Source: Allium sativum (taxonomy: Eukaryota; Streptophyta; Magnoliopsida; Asparagales; Amaryllidaceae). From it: a DNA stretch of 64,000 nucleotides. Shown in pieces: positions 13,491 to 24,903 of the stretch. The stretch spans positions 775,986,552 to 776,050,551 of the forward strand of contig CM060918.1 in NCBI GenBank assembly GCA_030737875.1, written 5' to 3'. The notes beneath the pieces were generated by a model. The model saw only the letters and a program-made list of their open reading frames with translations, did no database searches and had not been told where the DNA came from. Position 1 is the first letter of the stretch. Every line of letters starts with the position of its first letter. A program made the translations under genes and the position numbers.

Positions 13491-14516
13491 TTTCTGCAAC
13501 TCTTCCAACAAGTATTTTACGCCATTCGACGACGTTTTTGACAAAATCTAACACTTCTAATCAATCATAAAACACGCCATAGAGTCATAGCAACATGTAA
13601 TAACAACCACAAACAGCTAAACAACAATTCAAATGAATCAAATTGGATCAAAAGTGGCTAAAACCCCACATTTTCCCATAATCCCACTTAATCATGTTTA
13701 AGCACATACTTAGTAAAACTTAATCAAATCGTCCAAATTTTCTAACAGATGGATAAAATATTATTTTCGAATTTCTAAACATTTTTCCAGAATTTATTAG
13801 TGTGTAAATTCGCTAATCTTCACTAATTACCCTTAATTACCGTAATTAGTGCAAAAACTATGCAAATCACTCACCTTAACCACAAAATAAAACGCCAAAT
13901 CTGAAATGCTCTCTGTTTGGGTTGAATTCCTATGTATAGCAGCAGCTCCAACCTTGCTCTGTTGTTATTTGGCCTTGTTTTGATGTAGTTTAGGCTTAAT
14001 CTTCACTAAAAATGTGTTTTGGAGTGGTTTTAGAGGATGGAAGCCATTACTAAGGTCTCAAGAAGGTTTGTGGCGGCTCAAAACTGAAATGAGAGTGATT
14101 TCCTAACCTTAATCAGTCCTCTTATGCCTCTAAACCCGAAATTCCCCTCTGGGCCTAGCTGCTAATCACCCGGTTAGGCCCAATTTAAGCTGTTTTTCAC
14201 CATCTGAAACTTGTTTCAGCCATATCTCCCAAACGGTGAGTCCGTTTGGCCAATGTGACCACTCTACGGAATTGTAAACCATCATTCGGAGCAATGGAAG
14301 TGGTTTCAGGTCAAAATTCCTTTTCAGTCAAAAGTTATGGCCAAAACAGTGCCAACTAAGGGTAAAATGATCATTTAAAAATCGGGAAAAATCTTGAACA
14401 TGGGAAATGACCACAATAGTCGTCTCCCAAAGTTACATGACCATACGACTTCGAATGTGAAAGAAATAAATATTCTACGATCCTATGATGCGTAGAATAC
14501 GGGTCGTTACACTTAA

Positions 14517-15350
14517 ATACATAGAATAAATCTTATAAACCATTTAAAATGTTCTAAAAGCGATTTAAGTTGAATAAATGATTTTTTCGATGATAGAAAA
14601 ACCATTTTAATGAATTAAACTAAAATAACACTTTTTACGACGCTTTTATAACACTTTTTCGATAACAATGAAATTTGAATTATAACCCTATGAATCTTGT
14701 CCAAATATCTTATGAATGTTTTCAAATTAAACACATGTTCTAAAATTATTAGAAAGGTTGAGGTATTTAAGGTATCATCTATGATATTAAGCTTTCTAAG
14801 TATTGTTATTGCATGTGTCACATTCTTACAAATTTTCCCATTAAAGAGGTATTATTATTGCATATATTACTCATTCTTAATTTGTAATCACTCAAGCCAT
14901 ATAATTTCATCGTATTATACAAATCATAAATGATGTTAACAATTAAAGGCAAATTTGTCAACTGACAAATTTTAATATAAAACTTACTTATAATCAGCAA
15001 TCAATTAAACAACATCTCTACTTTATGCATTCGACATTAAGTTACCACTATTCAATATTCAACAACTAATCTTTAACATTCAATATTTAGCTTACGGTGT
15101 TTAGATAAACAAATCTTTAGTCAAACTTTTTTATTTATTATTTTTTTGGTCTTATGAAATGATTCTATTAATTATTTGAAGCTCATGATACATGCAAGTT
15201 GCAGCTTAGCATAATGCATAATCATTAGTGAAAAAATGAGGGTATATTCAAATGAGAATGATTAGTCCATAACCAACGCCTCAGTCTCATCCGTGCATCA
15301 CTTTTCGTACCATCGAACCGCCATGACACAAGACTGCACCAGGTAACTGA
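14517..15350. other. AT-rich spacer, no gene seen
   Basis: Very AT-rich, with only short chance ORFs. Continuous with 7330 once LTR C is removed. Ends where the repeated exon/tRNA module array begins. Confidence 0.5.
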
Positions 15351-15354
15351 ACTC

Positions 15355-15970
15355 TTAGGCTCACTCTCCCGTTGTCATATCACACCCACACCGCTTACTG
15401 CTCAAACATTACTACAGATCACTTGCCCTAAAAATGGCAACTCTCTCTCTCGGAAAGTCTGCAGTGTCGTTTCAACTGCTTGTTTGATGATGGGACGGTA
15501 AAGATCGGTCAGGCTAACCCTACGGCGAATTCCAAGTTGGGAATATCTTCGACAGAAGTAAAAGAGAAGGAAAAAGGAAAGATCTACTCGGAATTACGAT
15601 GAAATTGTTGCGAAGTTCCGTAGGTAAGAAGATGATCTATGTCAATGTTCTAGATTTGGGAAAGTATACCGATATGCTTTGTTTTTATTTTTATTTATTC
15701 TTTGATTTTTAGGCTTTGTTGGTTACGGTAGCTATATTTTGTTGGTGTCTACATACGGTTCATGTGATTTTATGGTAGTTGAATTGTTGGTGCAGATTCT
15801 GTGAACATGGACTAGTTTATTAGTTCTAAATTTTAAAGTGGGTGATTTGGAGTCAATTTAGGAAATGAAACGATATTCTCCTGATTTGTAGGATATGTAC
15901 CTCTTTTTTATTCCCTTATCTCGTGGATAACAGGACTAAATACTGAAACAAGCCCCAAATTGTTGTGGTC
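15355..15970 (+). repeat. Module 1, copy 1 (interrupted by element D)
   Basis: Homologous to 29240-29990 and 30635-31400. All three copies hold 'ggctcac', 'cgacaccg'-like strings, 'gatgggacggtaaagatcgg', 'caggctaacccc/tacggcg', the ATGAAATTGTTGCG start and the intron-like tail ending 'tactgaaacaa.cccc'. In copy 1 the sequence stops at ATTTC and resumes at 24904 after the retroelement. The conserved strings include a donor-like GTAAG after the ATG segment in copies 1 and 3. Confidence 0.8.
15599..15623 (+). CDS. Putative first coding exon of an unidentified gene
   Basis: ATG AAA TTG TTG CGA AGT... reads MKLLRSSV plus one base and is followed at once by GTAAGAAG, a good splice donor. If spliced to the acceptor-preceded exon at 25183, the frame stays open for 29 codons in total. 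The retroelement 15976-24898 would then lie inside the intron. Paralogous starts occur at 29493 (two Met codons, donor changed to GTATG) and near 30888 (start ATGATGAAATTG, GTAAG donor). I do not recognise the product. The exon is very short and there is no independent support, so it may equally be a pseudogene fragment. Confidence 0.25.
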
Positions 15971-15975
15971 ATTTC

Positions 15976-18598
15976 TGTAACGACCCGCCCTGTACTAGCC
16001 GACATTTCCTCCGAAAGTGCGATGTACACATGTCTAACTAGCACGGAACGGTCGTCGGAAGGAAAGAAAGAAGGTGAAGAACTAACACAGAACCTGTAGA
16101 ATATCTCACAGCGCATGGAATAAAATATAATAATCACATAACTTTGACATAAAACAGGCGAGACAGTGCATAAGCTGAAAAACTAAATCATGTCTAACAT
16201 GGCAGCGGAAATCCAAAATACAACTTATGATCCAACATCCTTATTACAACTTCAAAAATACTGTCTCTAAGCAAAAGAAAGGAAAAGGTACACTACTAAT
16301 GCCCAAGCAGTGACCATCGATAACACAGGGAGATAATACATAAATATCATACGTGGAAGCCTCCTGCTCGTCTCCAGTACAGCTACCCGTGCATCCACCT
16401 AACATGTCTCTAGTCTGCTCGTGTGAGCACCCAGAGTAATAAGAAGAGACATAAAACTCTGGGTCAGACAAAAGTCTGGTGTGAGCGATAAGCAGCTAAA
16501 CAAAATAGAACAATAACAGGTATAATCCAATCATACCTGAGCCTGGACCTGCAACCAAAGAGTTAGCACTATATACTGTACAACACTCTAAGGTGCCCTT
16601 TCAAATGGTGTAAAGATAACGGGGGTGGGGGTGTGCATGTCATAGTGATGTCAAACAATCAAGCATAGCAATCATCCTCACATCCCTCACTCAGTGCGTA
16701 AAGCATACGATATCCACTACTTTGGTCACCTAATACTTTGGGCCATGGCGGAATCCAATCCCGTGTAACTATCACTACAAGCCCACTATCCATCTCTCAG
16801 TGGTGAACCAAAGTTATGAATACCGACAACTCCTTAGCACACGTCCCGCAGCAAAGCCCAACTATGAAGTGAACTCATTGGTTCCCAACTGGATCCTAAG
16901 CTCTAACTTCCCATATTGGACTACCTTTGCATCTCGGGTTATTGGTCAATACTGGGTCGGGTCGGGTTCCTTCTCAAGCCATCGGTTCGGGTCGGGTGTC
17001 CTTCATCTGTTCGGGTCGGGTCTTCTCCTGGTGCGGTTCGGGTCGGGTCTTCTCCTAGTGCGGTTCGGGTCGGGTCTTCTCCTAGTGCGGTTCGGGTCGG
17101 GTCTTCTCCTAGTGCGGTTCGGGTCGGTTGTCCTCCATCCGTTCGGTTCGGGTGCTTTACCTCGGGTCGGGTCGGGTGTCATCTCCCCTCCAGCTCGTGC
17201 CTCCGTTCCGATCCGTGCCCTCGTCCTTCACATGCTCCTATCTGATCCATCCTCATGCCTTCACTCTGATCCGTCCTCCTCGATCCGATCCGATCCCTGA
17301 TCAGCTAGTGTGGCCTTCCTTTTTGCCATTTTCCCCCAAGTGTTGGGTTCCGATCCGATCGGATTCTTTGCTCAGTTCAACATATCCGATCCGAGCCCTA
17401 TGTCCGATCCGATCCGAACCCTGCACTGTTTTCTAAGACTGTTCCAGCAAGTGTTTACGTCATTCGACGACGTTTTCGACCATTCTAACTATTGAAATCA
17501 ATCACAAAGCATTTCATACAGTCATAGCAACATGCATAATCAACCACAAACACCAAAACAACAATATGATAGGTTAAAACGGATCAAACATACCCAAAAA
17601 TCCATATTTTCCCCTTAAGCATGTTTAAGAACAACTAATGATAGGATTAGTAAAACTTAACCAAATTAGCCAAATTTTCTAACAGAGGTCTAAGACAATA
17701 TTTATGAATTTCTGAATATTTTTCCAGAATTTTATCACGCTTAATTTCGCTAATTAACACTAATCACCCCTTAATCCCCTACATTCCGGGATTAACAAAA
17801 TTAGTCCAAATTAACCCAAATTCATATCAGAGGCATAAAATGATGTTTTAGAATTTTGGGATTTTTTCTAGATTTTTCTGAGCCATAATTTCTCTAATCT
17901 TCGCTAATTACCCTAATTAGCCGTAATTAGTGAAAAAACTAAGCAAATCACTCACCTTTGGCACAATTAAACTTTCAGAACTGAAACTCCTCTGATATTG
18001 ATCCAATCTCTATGTGTTCCATCAACTCTCTCTCTGATTTGGTGCTAATCCCCTTTGGTTTGATGTAGTTTTGCTTAATCTTTGATTAGAAAGTGATTAG
18101 AGGTGATTTGGAGTGAAATTAGAAGGTGGAGGCCATGGCTATACTTGAAGGAATGTCTTAGGCGGCTGGAAAATGAAGTAAAAACCGAAATCATAACCCT
18201 AGCAGCCCCTAAGTACCACTAATCCCGAAATCTCTCTTTGGCCCTAGCTGCTAATTACCCAGTTAAGCTCAATTAGCTGAAAATAACCCTTTAAACCTTA
18301 ATTTAGTCATATCTCCCAAACGGTAAGTCCGTTTGGCTATTATGACCACTCTACGGAAAGAGAACCCATCATCCGGAGCTAATGGAAGTGGTTTCAGGTC
18401 AAAATTCCTTTCCAGTCAAAAGTTATGGACGAAACAAGATCAACTAGGGGCAAAACGGTCATTTAAAAATTGGCAAAAATCATGAACATGGGAAATGACC
18501 CCACTAGTCGTTTCCCAAAAGTACACGACCATACGACTTACCTAGAAAAAGAAATAAATATTCTACGATCCTAGATGCGTAGAATGTGGGTTGTTACA
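15976..18598 (-). repeat. Element D 3' LTR
   Basis: 2,623 bases. On the + strand it starts TGTAACGACCCGCCC and ends GGGTTGTTACA. It aligns throughout with 22308-24898; differences seen by eye are sparse single bases plus one extra 27-base unit (CTTCTCCTAGTGCGGTTCGG...) in this copy, which has four such units against three in the other. Downstream of it on the element strand lies the ATTTC target duplication. Confidence 0.93.
16954..17430 (+). repeat. GGGTCGGGT and GATCCGATC arrays in 3' LTR
   Basis: A GGGTCGGGT/CGGTTCGGG array (16954-17180), including four 27-base units, is followed by a CGATCCGATCC array (about 17205-17430). These generate repetitive frames in all phases (for example 16800-17300) which are not genes. 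The counterpart in the 5' LTR is 23286-23720. Confidence 0.85.
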
Positions 18599-18620
18599 TT
18601 CTCCCCCCCCCCCCCCCCTT
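18599..18620 (-). promoter_or_regulatory. Polypurine tract of element D
   Basis: On the element strand a run of A and G with about 16 consecutive G, ending AGAA, directly abuts the 3' LTR start TGTAACAACCC. This is the usual plus-strand primer position. The homopolymer length may be imprecise. Confidence 0.85.
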
Positions 18621-18772
18621 AAGAAATTTCGCCCCCGAAATTCCTTAACTAAGAAACAACAATGGGTCCCGCATGCCTATCAACCAATTTCAAACAATCA
18701 AACATACATGATAGTACAACAAGCATATCCTAGCATGCGGTTTTCTAACAAAGGAAGAATCATTGCCGCTAA

Positions 18773-19079
18773 GATCTTACCAGACAAAGAGCTTCAAATA
18801 CGACCTTCTTATGTCATCCTCTACTTCCCAAGTACAGTCGTCCTCTCGCCATCGATTCCCATCTTTATCCTAGAGGCGATTTCCAATAGGTTAGGATCGT
18901 TCTTCTGACTGGAACTGTTCCACTCAATCCAGATCGATCTAATCGTCAAGCTTACAAGCGTTTCTGAATCCAATTCACACTTAGGTCTGAAGTCATGCCC
19001 CATGATATACTCTAGTAGCTTCCATTCCAGAAACATAGCCTCTAAACTGGCATGTCTCCTACCCAATGCATCAGCTACC
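18773..19079 (-). pseudogene. Pol relic: RNase H end fused to Pol C-terminus
   Basis: From 19079 downward the element strand reads VADALGRRHASLEAM, matching the conserved VADALSR end of Ty3/Gypsy RNase H. It continues about 75 codons of the linker that normally precedes the integrase zinc finger (contains LVSLTIRS and LLEIASRIKMG). Near 18855 the frame shifts, and the next readable piece is CTWEVEDDIRRSYLKLF then a stop, the style of sequence ending Gypsy Pol proteins. The integrase HHCC and DDE regions are missing between them. Junction and frame shift indicate an internal deletion. Family assignment is from motif recognition only. Confidence 0.65.
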
Positions 19080-20770
19080 GCACCTAGTCCGGTACTACGG
19101 CATCCGTCCGTACTATCATCTTCTTAGGTAATCCAACCATATACGTCAAATTACCAACTACATTCCAAATGTCCTTTCAAGTCTAACCCGAATCTTGCCT
19201 ACATCCATACTGCACGTCCAATGTATATTCACCTCTTAGAGGCAAACTAGATCCATCCAATGACCCTAGGCACTACATCTATATCTGTACTGTACGTCTA
19301 ACGTACATTCACCTTCTAAAGGTGAACTAGACTCATCTAATGAATCTAGGTACCTTACCCATATCTGTACTGCACGTCCAACGTACATTCACCTTCTAAA
19401 GGTGAACTAGACTCATCCAATGAATCTAGGTACCCTACCTATGAGTCCAAGTCCAACTTGAATCTCCTATATCCGCGGAATCTCCAAGATCAACGGACGC
19501 TCCATAATGCCCAAACATACTTCAAGTCTAACGTAAAGTATCATACACCCATCATCTCGCTATGATCAAACAAACCTATCCTATTTCCATTTAACAGGAT
19601 CCTTACAGGTGATAGTCTAATCAAGAGAAGAAAGGTAGGAACAAACATAGCAACCATAGCATCCATCAAACAAATCATATCTATCACCTGCTAAATCCTT
19701 GAATACATCAACACCTATATGTCTGGTCCAACCAACATCAATAACTAATGGAAGCCCAGCCTCCAAACGGACTACCGTACGTCCAACGCACATTTATCCT
19801 CCAAGGATGACTAGATCACGTCCAACGGATCCAAGGTAACGGGCGTCCCCAGATACCCCTGCTTTTAGTCCGCCTGAAACACTCGAGTCCCACCCAAGCC
19901 TATCCATTATCCTGCTGCCTTCTCGAGTCTAACTCGAGCCAATCCAATTCCTTGCAGCCTCCTCGAGTCCAACTTGAGTCAATCTATTACCCCTAACTCA
20001 GACCCAGTCTTGAGTATCCATTACCTACAAACTCTAGTCCAACGTGAGTCGTCTCCCTATTCGTTGCATCTCTAAGATCAATCGAACATCTATTTTATTT
20101 TACGAGTTCAAGTCCAACTTGAATCGTCCTAACCTTCGTTGCACCTTCCTGGACCAACGAACACATCCTATTCTTTCAAAAAGAACATTAACATATGGTC
20201 CTAAACGATTCATTACTTTGCATCTTTCTTGAGTCCCACTCGAGTCATCTCATAACCCTATCGAGTCTAACTCGGGGCAGTCCATACCATCGAATAGTCT
20301 TATCCTGTCACAACTGCCCATCACTCTTCGAGTAAACCAAGATATCATCCAATGAAAATCGCAACAACTACCTATCTCTCATGCAGACCATCCTAGTCGA
20401 CCTCGACATTCCCCGAGCACAAGTCCCAAAGGCCTAAACCAATATCAGACAAGCACCCAAGGAACATCTCCTCCGAGTTCAGACGATCTACGTGAGATGA
20501 CATGAGCAAAACATCCAAACGCTCAAGCATCCATAACTGACTTTGGCTATCCTTGCCAATCTTACTTGAAATTATCATCGACCGCATGACCAAGCCCTGA
20601 CCAACTACTGTACATCCAATGTACATTTGCTTCTCTAACTCCCGTTATCATTTTCATCATAAGGTAGGCGATCCAATACCACCCTTCATCTATCATCCAC
20701 TCTAACGGTCATCAAAGGCTCTTCACAATCTACTCTCACTCTATACTTTTGGAGTTAATCAGCTCCCAAA
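19080..20770. other. Noncoding interior of element D
   Basis: Replaces most of pol. No reverse-transcriptase motif is seen on either strand. Composition is dominated by repeated phrases: 'gtacgtctaacgtacattc' style units at 19190-19435 and again near 19775 and 20600, and 'cgagtccaactcgagtc'-like short palindromic phrases between 19870 and 20280. A 77-codon - strand frame (20393-20626) has no recognisable domain. Confidence 0.6.
19190..19435. repeat. Tandem repeat of about 80 bases inside element D
   Basis: Three units, each containing 'tgtactg.acgtc.aa.gta', 'attcacctt.taaaggtgaact' and 'atctaggtacc' or close variants. The second and third are nearly identical, the first more diverged. The pieces ACCTTCTAAAGGTGAA are internally palindromic. 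Confidence 0.75.
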
Positions 20771-20774
20771 ATCA

Positions 20775-21005
20775 AGCCAATCCCAGTAAAGCTAAAAATA
20801 AAGCAACCACAACAAACATACATCCATGACTCGATAAGACCAAATTACGACAAATCCTACAAAGGCTAGTCAAACCACCTATCGGGTTTGTCACTACTAA
20901 AGGTCTATCGACTATCTCGGGTTCCAATTCCAACCTATCTACCAGGTCACTAGGTGCGAAGGAATGGGAAACCTTGTTATTAAAAAAAACTCGAACAGAA
21001 ACATC
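20775..21005 (-). pseudogene. Aspartic protease relic of element D
   Basis: Directly after the gag stop codon, the same frame stays open for 77 codons before a second stop. It shows features of the Ty3/Gypsy retropepsin: 'SHSF' after the catalytic position, 'DRLELEPEIVDRPL', 'TNPIGG' and 'CRNLVLSSHGC'. The catalytic D-[ST]-G triad is replaced by N-N-K. Because the key aspartate is lost and a stop separates it from Gag, no active protease is expected. What remains is seen directly; the family match is from recall of the retropepsin pattern. Confidence 0.7.
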
Positions 21006-22073
21006 TTAAATAGAAAGCATACCTCGAATAATGACACCTTTTTCCTTCTGCGCCGCAGTTGGGGCATTCGACGAAGAAGGAATAGCGTTGATAGCATATG
21101 CTTTCACGATCTGCTTCTCCCTAGGAGATTGTGGACATTCATTCTTGTGATGTCCCGCTTGGCCGCAATTAAAGCACTTCCTTTCCCCAGGCTTTTCTCG
21201 ACAATCTCTGGCATAGTGGCCCTTCTTGCCACAGCTAAAGCACTCGCCATCTTTCTTATTCTTCTTACTCTGACCATTCATGGTTTGGTCTTGTTTCCTC
21301 TTAGTCTGGGAATTATTCTTGCCTCCGCCGCCTGCTTGCGACTTTGGCTCCTTGGCAGATGAATTAGCGACCTCAGTCTTAGGCTTAGGGTAAAGACTTT
21401 CTGACCTTAATGTCTTTCCTACAATCGATTCAAACGTCTCATCGATGTGGTTTATAAGCCTTTCCCCCAAGTACCTATCTAAACCAGTTATGAACTTCTC
21501 GTTCTTCTTCTCGGTAGTGTCGATAAGAGATAACCCATATTTCGATAAAGTATCGAACTCAGCAACATACTCTGAAACTGCCCTTCCGTTCTGCTTAAGC
21601 TCCAGAAACTTTCTAAACAATTCTGACTTCTGAGCAGTTGGTATAAACTTATCGCAAAAACGAGCCTTAAACTGATCCCATGTAATCTGATCCTCTGGAG
21701 TTGCTGCCTTAGTAGCATTCCACCAATTCATTGCTCGTTCTTGAAGCTGACGGGATGCTAGCTTCCTCTTCATGGCATCTTCAATACCCAAGTCTTCGAA
21801 GATACGCTCACAGCTATCCAACCAATCTTGAACAACCGTAGCCGACTCCGTTCCGTGGAACGGCTTCCCACCAATACTAGTATAATCCTTGTTAAGCTTG
21901 GCGAAATCGGCCCTAGGCGCCTGCACCGCTGCACCACCACCGTTAGCAACATTAGGAGCCACTCTTTGGACATCCCTAAGCATCTCCCTCGTGAAGTCAG
22001 TGAACATAGTCCGCATCTCAGTAGCATTCCCATTATTGGCTCCTCTGCCAGTACCCCTCGCATATTGGCTCAT
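21006..22073 (-). CDS. gag: Retrotransposon Gag polyprotein, Ty3/Gypsy type
   Basis: 355 codons, intact from ATG to stop. Gag forms the cytoplasmic virus-like particle and packages element RNA. Residues about 1-60 are a low-complexity G/A/N leader. About 70-230 match the retrotransposon gag (capsid-like) domain, with WLDSCERIFEDL, ERAMNWWN, TWDQFKARFCDKF and LKQNGRAVSEYVAEFD. About 235-275 is basic and rich in K/Q/S. Two CCHC zinc knuckles follow: CFSCGKKGHYARDC (278-291) and CFNCGQAGHHKNEC (300-313), all eight ligands present. It ends at GMLSI, exactly where the Gag-protease junction would be, so the normal fusion to Pol has been cut by a stop. An intact Gag beside a ruined Pol suggests selection or recent origin. 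Confidence 0.93.
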   Translation of the reverse strand: MSQYARGTGRGANNGNATEMRTMFTDFTREMLRDVQRVAPNVANGGGAAVQAPRADFAKLNKDYTSIGGKPFHGTESATVVQDWLDSCERIFEDLGIEDAMKRKLASRQLQERAMNWWNATKAATPEDQITWDQFKARFCDKFIPTAQKSELFRKFLELKQNGRAVSEYVAEFDTLSKYGLSLIDTTEKKNEKFITGLDRYLGERLINHIDETFESIVGKTLRSESLYPKPKTEVANSSAKEPKSQAGGGGKNNSQTKRKQDQTMNGQSKKNKKDGECFSCGKKGHYARDCREKPGERKCFNCGQAGHHKNECPQSPREKQIVKAYAINAIPSSSNAPTAAQKEKGVIIRGMLSI

Positions 22074-22293
22074 CGTTCAATCTGTACAGAGCAAACGATT
22101 AACCATCTCCTTTGTGGTGTCAGTGCAGTGCAACTTCATCCTTAACTATACTAATAGTATGTATATATATATATATATATATATAGCTTTGAAAACCAAT
22201 TTTGAAAAATCAAAATAATCACAAATACGCGCTCTCATATACGTATAATATCTCTCCCTGATGACTTTCCCCAGGTAAACTACGCAACCTAGA
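22074..22293 (-). other. Untranslated leader of element D
   Basis: Lies between primer site and gag start on the element strand. Contains an AT dinucleotide run (about 22158-22187). No ORF. Confidence 0.7.
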
Positions 22294-22305
22294 GCTCTGA
22301 TACCA
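22294..22305 (-). promoter_or_regulatory. Primer-binding site, tRNA-iMet
   Basis: The element strand reads TGGTATCAGAGC two bases after the 5' LTR end. This is complementary to the 3' end (including CCA) of plant initiator tRNA-Met over 12 bases. The same tRNA's genes are at 30196, 33797, 34148 and 38865 in this window. Confidence 0.93.
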
Positions 22306-22307
22306 AA

Positions 22308-24898
22308 TGTAACGACCCGCCCTGTACTAGCCGACATTTCCTCCGAAAGTGCGCTGTACACATGTCTAACTAGCACGGAACGGTCGTCGGAAGGAAAGAA
22401 AGAAGGTGAAGAACTAACACAGAACCTGTAGAATATCTCACAGCGCATGGAATAAAATATAATAATCACATAACTTTGACATAAAACAGGCGAGACAGTG
22501 CATAAGCTGAAAAACTAAATCATGTCTAACATGGCAGCGGAAATCCAAAATAAAGCTTATGATCCAACATCCTTATTACAACTTCAAAAATACTGTCTCT
22601 AAGCAAAAGAAAGGAAAAGGTACACTACTAATGCCCAAGCAGTGACCATCGATAACACAGGGAGATAATACATAAATATCATACGTGGAAGCCTCCTGCT
22701 CGTCTCCAGTACAGCTACCCGTGCATCCACCTAACCTGTCTCTAGTCTGCTCGTGTGAGCACCCAGAGTAATAAGAAGAGACATAAAACTCTGGGTCAGA
22801 CAAAAGTCTGGTGTGAGCGATAAGCAGCTAAACAAAACAGAACAATAACAGGTATAATCCAATCATACCTGAGCCTGGACCTGCAACCAAAGAGTTAGCA
22901 CTACATACTGTACAACACTCTAAGGTGCCCTTTCAAATGGTGTAAAGATAACGAGGGTGGGGGTGTGCATGTCATAGTGATGTCAAACAATCAAGCATAG
23001 CAATCATCCTCACATCCCTCACTCAGTGCGTAAAGCATACGATATCCACTACTTTGGTCACCTAATACTTTGGGCCATGGCGGAATCCAATCCCGTGTAA
23101 CTATCACTACAAGCCCACTATCCATCTCTCAGTGGTGAACCAAAGTTATGAATACCGACAACTCCTTAGCACACGTCCCGCAGCAAAGCCCAACTATGAA
23201 GCGAACTCATTGGTTCCCAACTGGATCCTAAGCTCTAACTTCCCATATTGGACTACCTTTGCATCTCGGGTTATTGGTCAATACTGGGTCGGGTCGGGTT
23301 CCTTCTCAAGCCATCGGTTCGGGTCGGGTGTCCTTCATCTGTTCGGGTCAGGTCTTCTCCTGGTGCGGTTCGGGTCGGGTCTTCTCCTAGTGCGGTTCGG
23401 GTCGGGTCTTCTCCTAGTGCGGTTCGGGTCGGTTGTCCTCCATCGGTTCGGTTCGGGTGCTTTACCTCGGGTCGGGTGTCATCTCCCCTCCAGCTCGTGC
23501 CTCCGTTCCGATCCGTGCCCTCGTCCTTCACATGCTCCTATCCGATCCATCCTCATGCCTTCACTCCGATCCGTCCTCCTCAATCCGATCCGATCCCAGT
23601 TCAGCTAGCGTGGCCTTCCTTTTTGCCATTTTCCCCCAAGTGTTGGGTTCCGATCCGATCGGATTCTTTGCTCAGTTCAACATATCCGATCCGAGCCCTA
23701 TGTCTGATCTGATCTGAACCCTGCACTGTTTTCTAAGACTGTTCCAGCAAGTGTTTACGCCATTCTACGATGTTTTCGATCATTCTAACTATTGAAATCA
23801 ATCACAAAGCATTTCATACAGTCATAGCAACATGCATAATCAACCACAAACACCAAAACAACAATATGATAGGTTAAAACGGATCAAACATACCCAAAAA
23901 TCCATATTTTCCCCTTAAGCATGTTTAAGAACAACTAATGATAGGATTAGTAAAACTTAACCAAATTAGCCAAATTTTCTAACAGAGGTCTAAAACAATA
24001 TTTATGAATTTCTGAATATTTTTCCAGAATTTTATCACGCTTAATTTCGCTAATTAACACTAATCACCCCTTAATCCCCTAAATTCCGGGATTAACAAAA
24101 TTAGTCCAAATTAACCCAAATTCATATCAGAGGCATAAAATGATGTTTTAGAATTTTGGGAATTTTTCTAGATTTTTCTGAGCCATAATTTCTCTAATCT
24201 TCGCTAATTACCCTAATTAGCCGTAATTAGTGAAAAAACTAAGCAAATCACTCACCTTTGGCACAATTAAACTTTCAGAACTGAAACTCCTCTGATATAG
24301 ATCCAATCTCTATGTGTTCCAGCAACTCTCTCTCTGATTTGGTGCTAATCCCCTTTGGTTTGATGTAGTTTTGCTTAATCTTTGATTAGAAAGTAATTAG
24401 AGGTGATTTGGAGTGAAATTAGAAGGTGGAGGCCATGGCTATACTTGAAGGAATGTCTTAGGCGGCTGGAAAATGAAGTAAAAACTGAAATCATAACCCT
24501 AGCAGCCCCTAAGTACCACTAATCCCGAAATCCCCCTTTGGGCCTAGCTGCTAATTACCCGGTTAAGCCCAATTAGCTGAAAATAACCTTTTAAACCTTA
24601 ATTTAGTCATATCTCCCAAACGGTAAGTCCGTTTGGCTATTATGACCACTCTACGGAAAGAGAAACAATCATCCGGAGCTAATGGAAGTGGTTTCAGGTC
24701 AAAATTCCTTTCCAGTCAAAAGTTATGGACGAAACAAGATCAACTAGGGGCAAAACGATCATTTAAAAATTGGCAAAAATCATGAACATGGGAAATGACC
24801 CCACTAGTCGTTTCCTAAAAGTACACGACCATATGACTTACCTAGAAAAAGAAATAAATATTCTACGATCCTAGATGCGTAGAATGTGGGTTGTTACA
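22308..24898 (-). repeat. Element D 5' LTR
   Basis: 2,591 bases, same termini and order as the 3' LTR. Contains the GGGTCGGGT array (23286-23480) and GATCCGATC array (23505-23720), with three 27-base units. Followed by the ATTTC target duplication at 24899-24903. Confidence 0.93.
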
Positions 24899-24903
24899 AT
24901 TTC

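Larger units (their letters stand above)
7336..14511 (-). mobile_element. Solo-type LTR C, split by nested LTR B
   Basis: Starts TGTGACGGCCCGCCCC and ends GGGTCGTTACA, flanked by CTTAA on both sides (7331-7335 and 14512-14516). With the nested insertion 8562-13188 and one CTTCC copy removed, it is about 2.54 kb and matches the LTRs of element D (2.6 kb). Shared blocks include 'cattt cctccgaaagtgcg' at the start, 'cctcctgctcgtctcc', 'ccagagtaataag', the GGGTCGGGT array and the GATCCGATC array. LTR C therefore belongs to the same family and orientation (-) as D but is clearly more diverged. No internal gag or pol region or second LTR is present, so it is a solo LTR. Confidence 0.85.
15976..24898 (-). 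mobile_element. Gag-only Ty3/Gypsy LTR retrotransposon (element D)
   Basis: Complete 8.9-kb LTR element on the - strand. Two long LTRs (15976-18598 and 22308-24898) bound a 3.7-kb interior, with ATTTC target duplications at 15971-15975 and 24899-24903. The primer site for tRNA-iMet (22294-22305) and the polypurine tract (18599-18620) are in the expected places. The interior codes for Gag only. Protease survives as a relic without its catalytic residues, and pol is reduced to the RNase H end and a C-terminal scrap; reverse transcriptase and integrase cores are absent. The order Gag-PR-RNaseH-C-terminus supports Ty3/Gypsy. Such elements are non-autonomous and depend on enzymes from relatives. 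The near-identical LTRs suggest a recent insertion. Paralogous empty sites are at about 29867-29880 and 31260-31272. Confidence 0.93.
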